From NCBI GenBank assembly GCA_016781225.1, contig JADDQT010000001.1:10537-49656 (forward strand): DNA of 39,120 nt, given 5' to 3'. The stretch comes from Actinomycetota bacterium. GTDB taxonomy: Bacteria; Actinomycetota; Acidimicrobiia; Acidimicrobiales; GCA-2861595. Under the pieces are notes generated by a model. The model saw nothing but the letters and a program-made list of their open reading frames with translations. It searched no databases and had not been told where the DNA came from. Position numbers and translations under genes: made by a program. Position 1 is the stretch's first letter; every line of letters starts with the position of its first letter. Shown piece after piece: positions 22,974 through 32,398 of the stretch.

Positions 22974-23156
22974 CTAGGCCGCGTCCTCGGGCGGTAGCGG
23001 TGACCGCTGGTCGCACTGCCGGCGCTTGGCTTCTCGCACCATGGCGAGCAATACGGCGGCAGCCCGAGGGCTGATGCTCGGCGGTCGGGCAGGGGAGGGC
23101 TTGACGCGTTTGCAGACGGGCTGGGATCGGGACGGTTGACGTTGGTGTCTTGTCAT
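22974..23156 (-). CDS. Small basic hypothetical protein, copy 2
   Basis: Identical to the 60-residue frame upstream of the copy 1 recombinase, with the same 10-nt gap to the recombinase ATG. Confidence 0.35.
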   Translation of the reverse strand: MTRHQRQPSRSQPVCKRVKPSPARPPSISPRAAAVLLAMVREAKRRQCDQRSPLPPEDAA

Positions 23157-23238
23157 GCCCTGACGGTGAAGTTCGCCCCTCAACGGAAACCTCAACGGAG
23201 CTCTCAACGATCGAGCTTCCGTCGCTTCCACTCCTTCA

Positions 23239-23466
23239 TCACCGGCCCCGGGCGGTCACCGATCTTGTTGAGCGCCCTCTGGCCACCGCCGCGAAGCGCT
23301 GATAAGCCGACTGACGGGTAATGCCGAAGGCGGCACCCACGTCGGCCCAGGTAGCGCCAGCGTCACGGGCGAGTGCGACGTACTCGCCCGCCTGATGCTT
23401 CAGCTCCTTGGCTCGCTCGTCGGCCCCTCGGGCACGACGCAGCAGCTGGCTTACGAGTGCGCTCAT
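23239..23466 (-). CDS. Small helix-turn-helix protein, copy 2
   Basis: Identical to the 75-residue copy 1 protein. The same GGGGAG ribosome-binding site precedes ATG 23466. Confidence 0.65.
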   Translation of the reverse strand: MSALVSQLLRRARGADERAKELKHQAGEYVALARDAGATWADVGAAFGITRQSAYQRFAAVARGRSTRSVTARGR

Positions 23467-23606
23467 GGGATCTCCCCGCGTCAAGGACCAGGAGAGAGCC
23501 GCAGCCGGCTCCGAGCCGAGCATCAGTGTGCCAGGAAACCCGTCGCGAATCGGGCGTCTGGAGGCACGTAGATCGTCTAGGAGCCCTCGACCCGTGGAGG
23601 TGGACC

Positions 23607-24602
23607 ATGAGCGATCACGAGATTGGGCGGAGCAAGGCAGGGGACGACCGCAGGCTCAGCGACCAGGAGAAAAATCAGCGCCTCCGATCACTCCTCACGC
23701 CCCTCGTCAACGACCTCGTCCGCGCCACTCCGGCCCATCCGCACGACCCAACCCGCCGCGTTCATCAGCCCGGCCACGATCCTTCGCCGACGCCCTCAAC
23801 GCTCCCTTCATGCAACCACACAGACTTGCCGCTTCCGCAGAGCGGAAGCAGCGGAAGCAGTCCCACCGGCGAAGGAGGGCGGCAACAGCCGACCGCCGCC
23901 GACCTGATGGAGATCCTTGACCAGACGCTCGTCATGCCGGTTGCGCCGCCCCTCCGTGATCTCGAGCCCCAGGTCGTGGTGCGGTGGGTAGAGGCTGCGT
24001 CGGAGGCACTCCTGCATCGACGCGAACGCCGCCGCCTGGTGCGCGAAGTCCTACGCGTGCTCGATGAGGAGTGGGCGACGGCCGAGGCAGCCAAGCGGCT
24101 GCGCGAGCAGATCGCCACGTGCGAAGCGGCGCGCCGCCGGCGCGAGGCGGGCACCTACTGGCAGCACCGCGAGGCAGGCCGCCGATCCCAGCGTCCGGTG
24201 CGCGTCGAGGTGGACAGCGAGGCCTGGCGCCGAGCGAAGGAGATCGCCAGGCAGCTCGCCGTCGGTCTGGGCGAGTACGTCGGCCAGGTCGTCCGCGATC
24301 ACCTGGCCACACCGCTCGACGAGGGCGCGATCGCCCGGCTCAGCCAGACGAGGCGCCGCCAGACCACCCGTGAGCGGATCTACTTACGGATCGACGTCTC
24401 GAGCAGTGACTGGGATGACCTGGTCGCCCGCGCTCGAAACCGCCGCACAACTCTGCTCCGCTACCTCGGAGCGCTCGTCGAGGCCACCGTCTGGGAGGAG
24501 TGTGAGCTGCGCACAGACGGGCGACCCGTTGCCTCTGGCCCGTACGATCGAACGGATGGTTACCACCGGCTGCCCGGCCGCGACGCCGATGAGCAGGCGT
24601 AG
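23607..24602 (+). CDS. Double ribbon-helix-helix-like protein, copy 2
   Basis: Identical to the 331-residue copy 1 protein; it is again followed after 3 nt by the putative restriction endonuclease. Confidence 0.6.
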   Translation: MSDHEIGRSKAGDDRRLSDQEKNQRLRSLLTPLVNDLVRATPAHPHDPTRRVHQPGHDPSPTPSTLPSCNHTDLPLPQSGSSGSSPTGEGGRQQPTAADLMEILDQTLVMPVAPPLRDLEPQVVVRWVEAASEALLHRRERRRLVREVLRVLDEEWATAEAAKRLREQIATCEAARRRREAGTYWQHREAGRRSQRPVRVEVDSEAWRRAKEIARQLAVGLGEYVGQVVRDHLATPLDEGAIARLSQTRRRQTTRERIYLRIDVSSSDWDDLVARARNRRTTLLRYLGALVEATVWEECELRTDGRPVASGPYDRTDGYHRLPGRDADEQA

Positions 24603-24605
24603 CAC

Positions 24606-25562
24606 GTGACGTTGCGGTGGACGGACCTCCACCCAGAGGCGGGTATGACGGCCGCACTGGATCATGCCGACGCGGAGACATCCCGCGTCGTCATCGAAGC
24701 CGATGTCGCCCGCATTGCCGAACAAGGTCTGTCGCGCGAGCAGCGAAAGCGCGAGCGCGAGCCCCTCCGCGACATGCGGAAGCGGTGGTCAGAGCGCTTC
24801 GCGAACGGATCGGCCACGATGCTCGCGAACGAGTTGCGGGGTCATCGTGTCGTCTCGCGTCGGTTCAGGGTCGCGCCCCTTCCAGATGGAACAGGGCAGG
24901 AGTCGTTCTGGCCCCTGGGCTATCGGAGTGGCAAGCGGATCGACGTAGTGGTCGCCAGAGAGCTCGTGGGCCTCCAGCTCGGCGCGTCGCTCAAGGGATT
25001 GAACTTCCGAGACGACGAGGGCGGGAACTTCGACAAGAACCTGACCGGGCGCCTGTACGAGTTGGCCGATGAGATGACGACGGTGCACCGCCATCTCCCT
25101 CGCGCCTTCATGGCAGGGATCTTCTTCCTGCCGATCGACGCGTGCTTCGATAAGGGACCCGGGCAGTCGTCATTCGCGCACACGGTCCTCGAACTCCGTC
25201 GGCGTTCGGATCGCGACCCAGCAGACGCGTCACAGTCCGCAAGGTGTGACTTCGCTGCGGTCGGGCTCTATGCGCCCGGAGGCGGCGTGTCGAGCGAACG
25301 AGGGATCGGAAGGGGAGTCGTCCGCTTCTTTCCCGTCGATCGACCACCTCCCCGCAGGGAGCTGCCTCCCGTCGAAAGAACACTCACCCTCGCCGAGCTG
25401 GCCGACCGCATGCTCGCCGGAGCGATCGGTGGGACTGCGGCGAGCGACGCATACGGCGATGCCGAAGACGAGCTCGCCGAGGGCGAGGAGCCGACAGCGC
25501 TCGAGGACGTCGTGCTCGCCGAAGAGGCTGGCGAGATCGACGAGATCGCGCTCGAGGAGTAG
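24606..25562 (+). CDS. Putative restriction endonuclease, copy 2
   Basis: Identical to the 318-residue copy 1 protein, with Asp113 and Lys130 of the proposed metal site retained. It converges on the HNH gene. Confidence 0.5.
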   Translation: MTLRWTDLHPEAGMTAALDHADAETSRVVIEADVARIAEQGLSREQRKREREPLRDMRKRWSERFANGSATMLANELRGHRVVSRRFRVAPLPDGTGQESFWPLGYRSGKRIDVVVARELVGLQLGASLKGLNFRDDEGGNFDKNLTGRLYELADEMTTVHRHLPRAFMAGIFFLPIDACFDKGPGQSSFAHTVLELRRRSDRDPADASQSARCDFAAVGLYAPGGGVSSERGIGRGVVRFFPVDRPPPRRELPPVERTLTLAELADRMLAGAIGGTAASDAYGDAEDELAEGEEPTALEDVVLAEEAGEIDEIALEE

Positions 25563-25585
25563 CTGCGGTTCGTCGCTCAGCCGCA

Positions 25586-26503
25586 TCAGCCGGCCATCCG
25601 GAACCGTTCGTAGCGCTCCTCGAGGAGTTCGCGGTTCGGGCGAGCTGCTCGTTGGCGGGGAAGCTCGATCCGCTCTAGGTGCAGCCGCTGAAGCGCATAC
25701 GTCAGCGTGGGGCCGTCCTCCTCGACGAGAACGTCGGGGCGTACCTCGATCGCGTAGTCCGGCCGGACGGCCATCAGCATGGTGTCGAAAGCGGCGTGGT
25801 GGATCTTGCACATTGCGATGCCGTTAGTCACGACTGGTTCTCCGCCGAGTGAGTCGTTCCGGATGTGGGCCGCGTCGAGGAGCTCGCGATGCCGTAGACG
25901 GCAGAAGGCACAGCGGTTCTCGTAGGCGGCCAGCACTTGAGCTCGGAACACTGGCTGCTGCAGACGTTCTTTGACAATGCGGTCGGCATAGGCGCGGCGC
26001 AGCTCGATCACGACGGCGTCGTGGGTGTCTCCCCACGTGTGAAGCTGCTCTGGGTCCAGCGCAACGACGAACTGGTGCTGCTCTGGCTCTTCGGCGACGA
26101 GCCACACCGGGAACACCGGTAGATACAGGCCCGGAGCGAGCCCTTGAAACCAGATGAGAGGGAGCTGGCGTTCCATGGCCTTGCGAAGGGCGACGTTTTC
26201 CGGGTGGCTCGCGTTCCTCCCACGCCATTTGTACCGCTGGTAGCCGTCGACCCCGCGTTCATCGGCATAAGGCCGCTGGTCCGGGCTAGAGGCGAACACC
26301 GTCCTGAAGCTCAACGCCGCATCGAGCATGCGCGGCTTTCGGATGCCCCTCTGGATGTCCATGAGAGGGATTCGCTCGCCGTCGAGCACGAAGCCCGCCA
26401 CGTCTTCGTGTCGCACCGGTCCGCCGGTGCGCAGTTGGACGGCCCGGAGGTGGGCGAGAGCCGAGGAGCGCAACCGCTCGTCGAACTCCTCGTCCATGGC
26501 CAC
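25586..26503 (-). CDS. HNH endonuclease, copy 2
   Basis: Identical to the 305-residue copy 1 nuclease, with an intact HNH motif. Confidence 0.82.
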   Translation of the reverse strand: MAMDEEFDERLRSSALAHLRAVQLRTGGPVRHEDVAGFVLDGERIPLMDIQRGIRKPRMLDAALSFRTVFASSPDQRPYADERGVDGYQRYKWRGRNASHPENVALRKAMERQLPLIWFQGLAPGLYLPVFPVWLVAEEPEQHQFVVALDPEQLHTWGDTHDAVVIELRRAYADRIVKERLQQPVFRAQVLAAYENRCAFCRLRHRELLDAAHIRNDSLGGEPVVTNGIAMCKIHHAAFDTMLMAVRPDYAIEVRPDVLVEEDGPTLTYALQRLHLERIELPRQRAARPNRELLEERYERFRMAG

Positions 26504-26711
26504 GGAGGCGGACTGTAACCACGGCTTGGGCTGATCGCCGAGATCCGCGCCTATGAGGGGGGCGACGACCTATTGTCAGCTCAGCCTCGTTCCGGCCGCG
26601 GGTATCTCGCGGTCGGCGATCGACTGGAGTCGAGCTCTCGGGCAGCAGCGGCGCGGCCGCCCCGCGATGGAGGCCCTCGTGTGACGAGGCGAGATCGACG
26701 GGGGTAGCCCC

Positions 26712-27983
26712 ATGGCCCGATGTGGCGCTGTATCGCTTCAGAAGTCCCTCTTTGCATCCTTGGGACGGGATGGCCTCGATGCTGAGTTTCATCGATGTAA
26801 TTTGGGTCCCGTGGGTAACGTCGCCGGGTTCACGGTCGCCGCGCTGTTCGCCGGAATCGGTGGCATCGAGCGCGGCCTCGAGAAGGTCGGCGGACATACC
26901 GAACTCCTCTGCGAGAACTGGGATCCAGCAGTCGCCGTTCTCGGCGAGCGTTTCCCGGACGTGCCAATGGTGGGGGACGTCAGGGATCTACGGTCGCTGC
27001 CGAAGGTCGACGTGGTCACGGCGGGCTTCCCGTGCACCGACCTCTCTCAGGCGGGGCGGACGAAAGGGATCCAGGGCAACGCGTCCGGCCTCGTCGCCGA
27101 GGTGTTCCGTCTTCTGAAGCGCACCAAGGCCCCTGTACTGCTCCTCGAGAATGTGCGGAACATGCTCGTTCTCGACGGGGGCAAGGCCATGCGGTACCTC
27201 GTTGCGGAACTTGAGGCCCTCGGCTACCGCTGGGCCTATCGTCTCGTCGACTCTCGCTTTACGGGAGTCCCTCAGCGGCGCCAGCGCGTCATCTTCGTGG
27301 CAGCAAGGGAAATCGATCCACGGGCAGTGCTGTTCGCCGATGATGCGGGTGAGCCGGACGCCGAGCGTTACAGCGACGCGTGCTTCGGGTTCTACTGGAC
27401 CGAGGGGCTGCGCGGCCTCGGATGGGCGAAGGACGCGGTGCCTACGCTCAAGGGCGGGTCCACGATCGGCATACCCTCGCCGCCGGCAATATGGGCGCCG
27501 AACAACCAGCTCGGTCTCCGTCTGGTCACTCCCGCGATCGAAGATGCCGAGGAACTACAGGGATTCGAACCTGGGTGGACCGAGCCGGCCGAGCTGGTCA
27601 CCAAGCGGCGTGGGACCCGCTGGAAGTTGATCGGTAACGCCGTCACCGTCGGCGTGTCGACGTGGTTTGGTCGGCGATTGGCCGATCCGGGAGAGCCATT
27701 CCTCGAGGGAGCGGCGGTTCAGTCGGGCGACCGATGGCCCAACGCCGCGTTCGGGGCCTCCGGCAAGGCGTGGGCGGTTGACGTGTCGATGTGGCCCACA
27801 CACCAGCCATACCGTCATCTCGCGGAAGTGATGGATCTCCTGCGCGCGACACCTGTGTCTGCGCGAGGCGCTGGGGGCTTCCTTTCGCGTGCGCAGCGTG
27901 GAAGCCTTCGGTTCATGGATGGCTTCCTAGAGGATGTCGCCGAGCACGTCCGCTTCATGAACGAGGAACTGTTTGGCGCCTGA
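26712..27983 (+). CDS. DNA (cytosine-5-)-methyltransferase, copy 2
   Basis: Identical to copy 1, including catalytic Cys108 and motif X. The alternative GTG start is at 26811 here. Confidence 0.95.
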   Translation: MARCGAVSLQKSLFASLGRDGLDAEFHRCNLGPVGNVAGFTVAALFAGIGGIERGLEKVGGHTELLCENWDPAVAVLGERFPDVPMVGDVRDLRSLPKVDVVTAGFPCTDLSQAGRTKGIQGNASGLVAEVFRLLKRTKAPVLLLENVRNMLVLDGGKAMRYLVAELEALGYRWAYRLVDSRFTGVPQRRQRVIFVAAREIDPRAVLFADDAGEPDAERYSDACFGFYWTEGLRGLGWAKDAVPTLKGGSTIGIPSPPAIWAPNNQLGLRLVTPAIEDAEELQGFEPGWTEPAELVTKRRGTRWKLIGNAVTVGVSTWFGRRLADPGEPFLEGAAVQSGDRWPNAAFGASGKAWAVDVSMWPTHQPYRHLAEVMDLLRATPVSARGAGGFLSRAQRGSLRFMDGFLEDVAEHVRFMNEELFGA

Positions 27984-28428
27984 GCCTGTGCGTCCGGGGC
28001 GGCCAGCAGCGTCGTCGGAGGAGATCCGACTTCGGATGCAGCGTCAGGCCGGCCGGGACACGAAGCCCGAACTCGCCCTCCGCCGAGAACTGTGGCGTCG
28101 AGGATTGCGGTACCGAGTCGACCTTGCACCCATCAGTGGGCTTCCTCGTCGAGCCGACATGGTCTTCAGCCGCGCACGAGTCGCTGTCTACGTGGACGGG
28201 TGTTACTGGCACAGCTGCCCGGATCACGCCACGGTCCCGAAGGCCAACCGCGACTGGTGGGTCGCGAAGCTTGAGGCGAACGTGAAGCGTGATCGTGACA
28301 CCGATGCTCGATTGCGATGGGCGGGTTGGGAGGTGGTGCGCGTGTGGGAGCACGAGACGATCGTCGACGCGGCAGATCGGATCGAGTCCGTCGCGCGCGA
28401 GCGACCTGGCAGCGCCGGGAGCGGATGA
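27973..28428 (+). CDS. vsr: Vsr endonuclease, copy 2
   Basis: Identical to the 151-residue copy 1 nuclease, with the same 11-nt overlap with the methyltransferase gene. Confidence 0.92.
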   Translation: MAPEPVRPGRPAASSEEIRLRMQRQAGRDTKPELALRRELWRRGLRYRVDLAPISGLPRRADMVFSRARVAVYVDGCYWHSCPDHATVPKANRDWWVAKLEANVKRDRDTDARLRWAGWEVVRVWEHETIVDAADRIESVARERPGSAGSG

Positions 28429-28502
28429 TGTTCAGCACCCTGACGGGACCCCGTTTGGTGGTCCACCCGCTATGAGAGTGGTCCATGGGTGACACCCGGC
28501 CT

Positions 28503-29399
28503 CTAGGACGCCCGTAGAGGCGCCGGAAGGTCCGGGGATGGGTTGGGAGTGCCGACGAATTGATCGTCGACCTCCCATCTTGTTTGGTACTCGGCGGGGG
28601 TGAGCCCATCGAGGGCCGAGTGAGGCCGGTAGGTGTTGTACTCGATCCTCCAGGCCTCGATGAGGACCTGCGCCTCGGCGAGGGAGCCGAACTCCTCGGT
28701 GTTGAGCAGCTCGTCTCGCACCCGGCCGTTGAACGACTCGACGTAGGGGTTCTGCCACGGTGAGCCGGGCTCTATGTAGATGGTCCCGGTGCCGGCCAGG
28801 CGGCACCACTCCCGAAGGGCCCAGGCCACGAGCTCGGGTCCGTTGTCCATGCGCAGATGCGCCGGTGCGCCTCGCTCGGCCACCAGGGCCTCGATGGTGG
28901 CCACCACCTCATCGGCGTCGCAGGATCGCCCCACCCGCATGGCCAGGGCTTCACTGCTGTGCTCGTCGACGATGTTCAACAGCTTGAGCCTCCTCTGATC
29001 GGCGGTCTCGTCGAACTGAAAGTCCAGGGCCCACACGTCATTGGGATGTTCAGCCCTCCGGCGCTCCGCGGTGCTGGCGTGGGTCCGGCGGCGCTTGTGG
29101 CAGTGCTGGGGTCGGCGCAGGCCCTCCTCCCTCCACAGGCGCTGCGTGCGCTTGCGGTTGATGACCCAGCCCTCTCGGCGAAGGAGGCGATGGGCCGCCT
29201 TCCAGCCCCAGCGAGGATGGCGGCGGGCGATGTCTCGCAGACGGCGACGCAGCTTGTCCTCCTCGGCCGGACGAGGCCGGCACGGCTTGCGCTGGGTGGA
29301 GCGCTGCTGGCCCACCACTCGATAGGCCCGGCGTTCGGAGACCCCGAAGCGCTCCTGTAGGACCACGACGGCCCTGCGGCGGCGCTTCGGGGTCACCAT
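28503..29399 (-). CDS. IS3-family transposase OrfB, copy 2
   Basis: Identical to the 298-residue copy 1 OrfB; DDE residues intact. Confidence 0.93.
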   Translation of the reverse strand: MVTPKRRRRAVVVLQERFGVSERRAYRVVGQQRSTQRKPCRPRPAEEDKLRRRLRDIARRHPRWGWKAAHRLLRREGWVINRKRTQRLWREEGLRRPQHCHKRRRTHASTAERRRAEHPNDVWALDFQFDETADQRRLKLLNIVDEHSSEALAMRVGRSCDADEVVATIEALVAERGAPAHLRMDNGPELVAWALREWCRLAGTGTIYIEPGSPWQNPYVESFNGRVRDELLNTEEFGSLAEAQVLIEAWRIEYNTYRPHSALDGLTPAEYQTRWEVDDQFVGTPNPSPDLPAPLRAS

Positions 29400-29671
29400 T
29401 TTCCCTCGGCCAGCTCCTTGAGCGTGGCCTTGTCCAGCTCAGCGTCGGCCAGCAGGCGCTTCAGCCGACCGTTCTCCGACTCGAGCTCCCGCAGGCGCTT
29501 GGCCTCGGAGGCCTTCATGCCCCCGTACTGGTTGCGCCAGCGGTTCCAGGTGGCTTCGGACACCTCGAGGTGGCGGAGCACCTCGGTGAGGTCCTTGCCG
29601 TCGTTGAGCAGCCGCTCACCCTCGCGGAGCTTGCGCACGACCTGCTCGGGGGTGTGGCGGTGTCGCTTCAT
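29393..29671 (-). CDS. IS3-family transposase OrfA, copy 2
   Basis: Identical to copy 1 OrfA, with the same 7-nt overlap with orfB. Confidence 0.9.
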   Translation of the reverse strand: MKRHRHTPEQVVRKLREGERLLNDGKDLTEVLRHLEVSEATWNRWRNQYGGMKASEAKRLRELESENGRLKRLLADAELDKATLKELAEGKW

Positions 29672-29954
29672 CGTGGTCAGTCCCTTCATGCCCAGATCCT
29701 GGGCGTCGGACTCCCACAGTTGGTGGACCACTTTCCGGGGGCCCCGTCAACCCCACCGGGCGTCCCGAGTGGCGGGCAAGGTTCGAGCAGGAGGACGCCG
29801 CGTCCGCGAGAAGTCGTCTTCTACTTTCAAGGCTTAGAAGGACGCCACACTGTGGCCGCCCGATCGTCCAGGACGCCTGCACGCTCGAGGAGACGGTGGA
29901 AACCCTTGGTGCGAGCCCTCGGCTCCGCGCGACGTTGTCTGGGCGCACCCTGAG

Positions 29955-29971
29955 CGGGCCCTCACGGCCCG
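29955..29971. terminator. Hairpin between convergent genes, copy 2
   Basis: The same 6-bp GC stem (CGGGCC/GGCCCG) directly after the ATPase stop. Confidence 0.45.
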
Positions 29972-31774
29972 TCAGTCCGCGTCCGCTGTGAACAGGATGT
30001 CGGAGAGATCGACTGCTGCCGAATCCTGGATCGTCCCGAGGAGTTCCCACAGGTACTCGGAGATGTCGGTGGTGCCGTCCCAGTTCGCCCGCACGTCGTA
30101 TGCCTGGATCACTTCGACGAAACGGCTGAAGACGTAGTCACGCCATCTCGCGCTCTTGGCGCCCTCGTCCTGGAGCATCCGCTCGGCGAGTGGGCGCTGC
30201 GCGTTGATCCACCACAGGTTGGCCTCGACATCATGGGTCCGCTGGTACACCACCGGCTGACGAGGATGGAGAGTGAACACCTCGCCAGAGTCGGGGTCAG
30301 GGTCGTATCCGGAGATCCGAATCTCTGGGAAGCGCGGCACGCTCTTCTTCTTGTCACCGGCACCACCACCGCCAGTCTGCGTGCCACTGCCGCCCGAACC
30401 CGCGCCGCCGCCGCCACCTCCACCGCCGGATCCGCCCTTCTTGTCATGGAACTCGCCCGGGCCGCCGGCGCCGCCACCACCCGTGCCGCCTTCGCCTGCG
30501 CCTTCGCCCTTACCCACGCTCACCATCACCTCGCGGGCGCGAAGGAACTTGTTCTTCCAGCGGTTCAAGCGGTTTGACAGCGCTTGGTTCTCGTTTTCTT
30601 CCCGAGCCCGTCGCTTTGCGTTCTCCTCCTTGGCCAGCTCGTCGGAGAGATCATCTATGCGTAACGCAACCCACTCGAGGATCGCGTCGGTCATAGGGTT
30701 CGCTACGAGATGGACACGGTCGTTGGTCTTCAGCCCGTGATCCTCAAGCACCGGAGCGTCGAGCGCTCCGTAGATGAAGTCGGCGCCTGCTCGGTTCCGG
30801 ATTGGCAGTTCGCCGACCCGATAGCTGGCGATGATCAGGCCGTTACGTCCCTTGACGTCGATCGCATGAGTCGGATCGCGGCGTGTAAATGGGTCGAAGG
30901 CAACACGAAGCGTTAGCTCACCAGCCTTTGGCTTGTCGGTGAGGGTGAAGACGTCATCCCCGCTCTTCAGCTCGGCTGGCAGGTCATACGATCGGCCCTC
31001 CTCGTAACCCGGTCGATCGGGGATCGCGGGGAGACGGAGAGGGTCAATGATCCTGTCACCGTCAGAGAACGCGACATGTGCTCGTTCGAGGACTTGCTTT
31101 GCCTGCGGATCCGCGAGGAGCTTCAACTCGAAGGCCTCACTCCGGCTCCATTGTGCGGGATGACGCAACCCTCGTCCTCGTACGATTGTGAAATGACACA
31201 TCTGCGGGTCGTCGGAGGCCACGGCGGGTCGAACCGCATCAGGCAGGTCGCCGCAAGTCGGGGCGAGCCCGGCGATCGCTCGCGCTCGGTCCGGTGAGAC
31301 CGTGGCGCCTCGGTAGCGTTCGTCGAAGCCGTATTGCTTGCTCTCGTCGAATCCGAAGACCGTGATGCGCCCGTCGCGGTAGGTGATGAACTCTGATCGC
31401 TTGAAGTTCTCCCGCATGTGGAACTTGCCGCCGTTTCCGTGCCCGCCAAAGCCGGCGAAGTCGGCACGGCCGCGGCTTGCGGCGACGTCTGAACCCCACC
31501 GCTTGAGGTGTTCGTCTATCTCCTCGTAGGTCGCTCCGATGAAGTCGATGCACTCCATCACGCCATCCGTGCCGGCACGCGACGTCGGGGTCTCGACGTG
31601 CATGACGATGAACGGGACGCCTGGCTCATCCATGCGAACGGCCTGGTCGTACGCGTTCTTGAGCCACTCTGCGGCGCCTGCAGCGTACTTCCCTTGGAAC
31701 TGTGCGCCGAGAAGGTCGAGCACGCGCTCCTTGTCCATCTCGGCTTCCTGATGCGCAATTGCAAAGTCAGTCAT
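29972..31774 (-). CDS. GHKL-type ATPase, copy 2
   Basis: Identical to the 600-residue copy 1 protein, including the Gly-rich linker; no sign of decay. Confidence 0.75.
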   Translation of the reverse strand: MTDFAIAHQEAEMDKERVLDLLGAQFQGKYAAGAAEWLKNAYDQAVRMDEPGVPFIVMHVETPTSRAGTDGVMECIDFIGATYEEIDEHLKRWGSDVAASRGRADFAGFGGHGNGGKFHMRENFKRSEFITYRDGRITVFGFDESKQYGFDERYRGATVSPDRARAIAGLAPTCGDLPDAVRPAVASDDPQMCHFTIVRGRGLRHPAQWSRSEAFELKLLADPQAKQVLERAHVAFSDGDRIIDPLRLPAIPDRPGYEEGRSYDLPAELKSGDDVFTLTDKPKAGELTLRVAFDPFTRRDPTHAIDVKGRNGLIIASYRVGELPIRNRAGADFIYGALDAPVLEDHGLKTNDRVHLVANPMTDAILEWVALRIDDLSDELAKEENAKRRAREENENQALSNRLNRWKNKFLRAREVMVSVGKGEGAGEGGTGGGGAGGPGEFHDKKGGSGGGGGGGGAGSGGSGTQTGGGGAGDKKKSVPRFPEIRISGYDPDPDSGEVFTLHPRQPVVYQRTHDVEANLWWINAQRPLAERMLQDEGAKSARWRDYVFSRFVEVIQAYDVRANWDGTTDISEYLWELLGTIQDSAAVDLSDILFTADAD

Positions 31775-32396
31775 CGTCGGGGCCCCTTGAGGTCTTCCGG
31801 GCAATGATGTCGGCGAACCGGTCTCGGAGGAACTCGTCCACGGCGACGAGTTCCTTCGCTCCGGGTGTGTCCGTCGTCACGGCTTCGTCGAGCGCACGAC
31901 GTGTCTGAGCAAGCCGGCTCTCGAAGTCGCGGGCGGGCGCACGCACGCTCGTGCGATAGAACGCAAAGAAGTCTGTGTCCAGGATGTCGTCCGTCTGGCC
32001 GGCGAGGAAGAGCTGGGTAGCCGTCGCCCGCTCGAGGTGCTGCAACTCCTGGCTACCACTCCTACTCATCCGGCCTGTTGATGCTGGGCCCTGGGTATCC
32101 GCGTCCGAGAACAACGTCGCCGCGAGATCCCAGCCAGCGTTGGTCAGCTTGAACTTCTTCTGGCGTGTCGGACCTGTCGCGACCAGGCCGCCGGACTTCA
32201 GTTCCTTGTAAAGGGAAACGTGAATGTCGCTCGCGTCGGGAAAGCGATCGGAGTAACCGCGAAGCCCGAAGTCATCCGGGTACAACTCCCACGCCTTGAC
32301 GACGATGTCCTCATACGTCATAAGGCGAGGCCCGTCCGGCGAGAGGGCATAAAGCGCCTCAAGGATCTTGCGCGGGCGTCCGCCGAGCTTTGCCAT
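31767..32396 (-). CDS. Winged-helix protein, copy 2
   Basis: Identical to the 209-residue copy 1 protein, with the same 8-nt overlap with the ATPase gene. Confidence 0.6.
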   Translation of the reverse strand: MAKLGGRPRKILEALYALSPDGPRLMTYEDIVVKAWELYPDDFGLRGYSDRFPDASDIHVSLYKELKSGGLVATGPTRQKKFKLTNAGWDLAATLFSDADTQGPASTGRMSRSGSQELQHLERATATQLFLAGQTDDILDTDFFAFYRTSVRAPARDFESRLAQTRRALDEAVTTDTPGAKELVAVDEFLRDRFADIIARKTSRGPDDD

Positions 32397-32398
32397 CG

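Larger units (their letters stand above)
28441..29749 (-). mobile_element. IS3-family insertion sequence, copy 2
   Basis: Identical IS at the identical site, flanked by the same ACCC duplication (28437-28440 and 29750-29753). Confidence 0.9.
28428..29953 (+). pseudogene. Possible small ORF after vsr, split by the IS, copy 2
   Basis: Same interrupted ~70-codon frame as in copy 1. The shared insertion shows that the IS arrived before the element was duplicated. Confidence 0.3.
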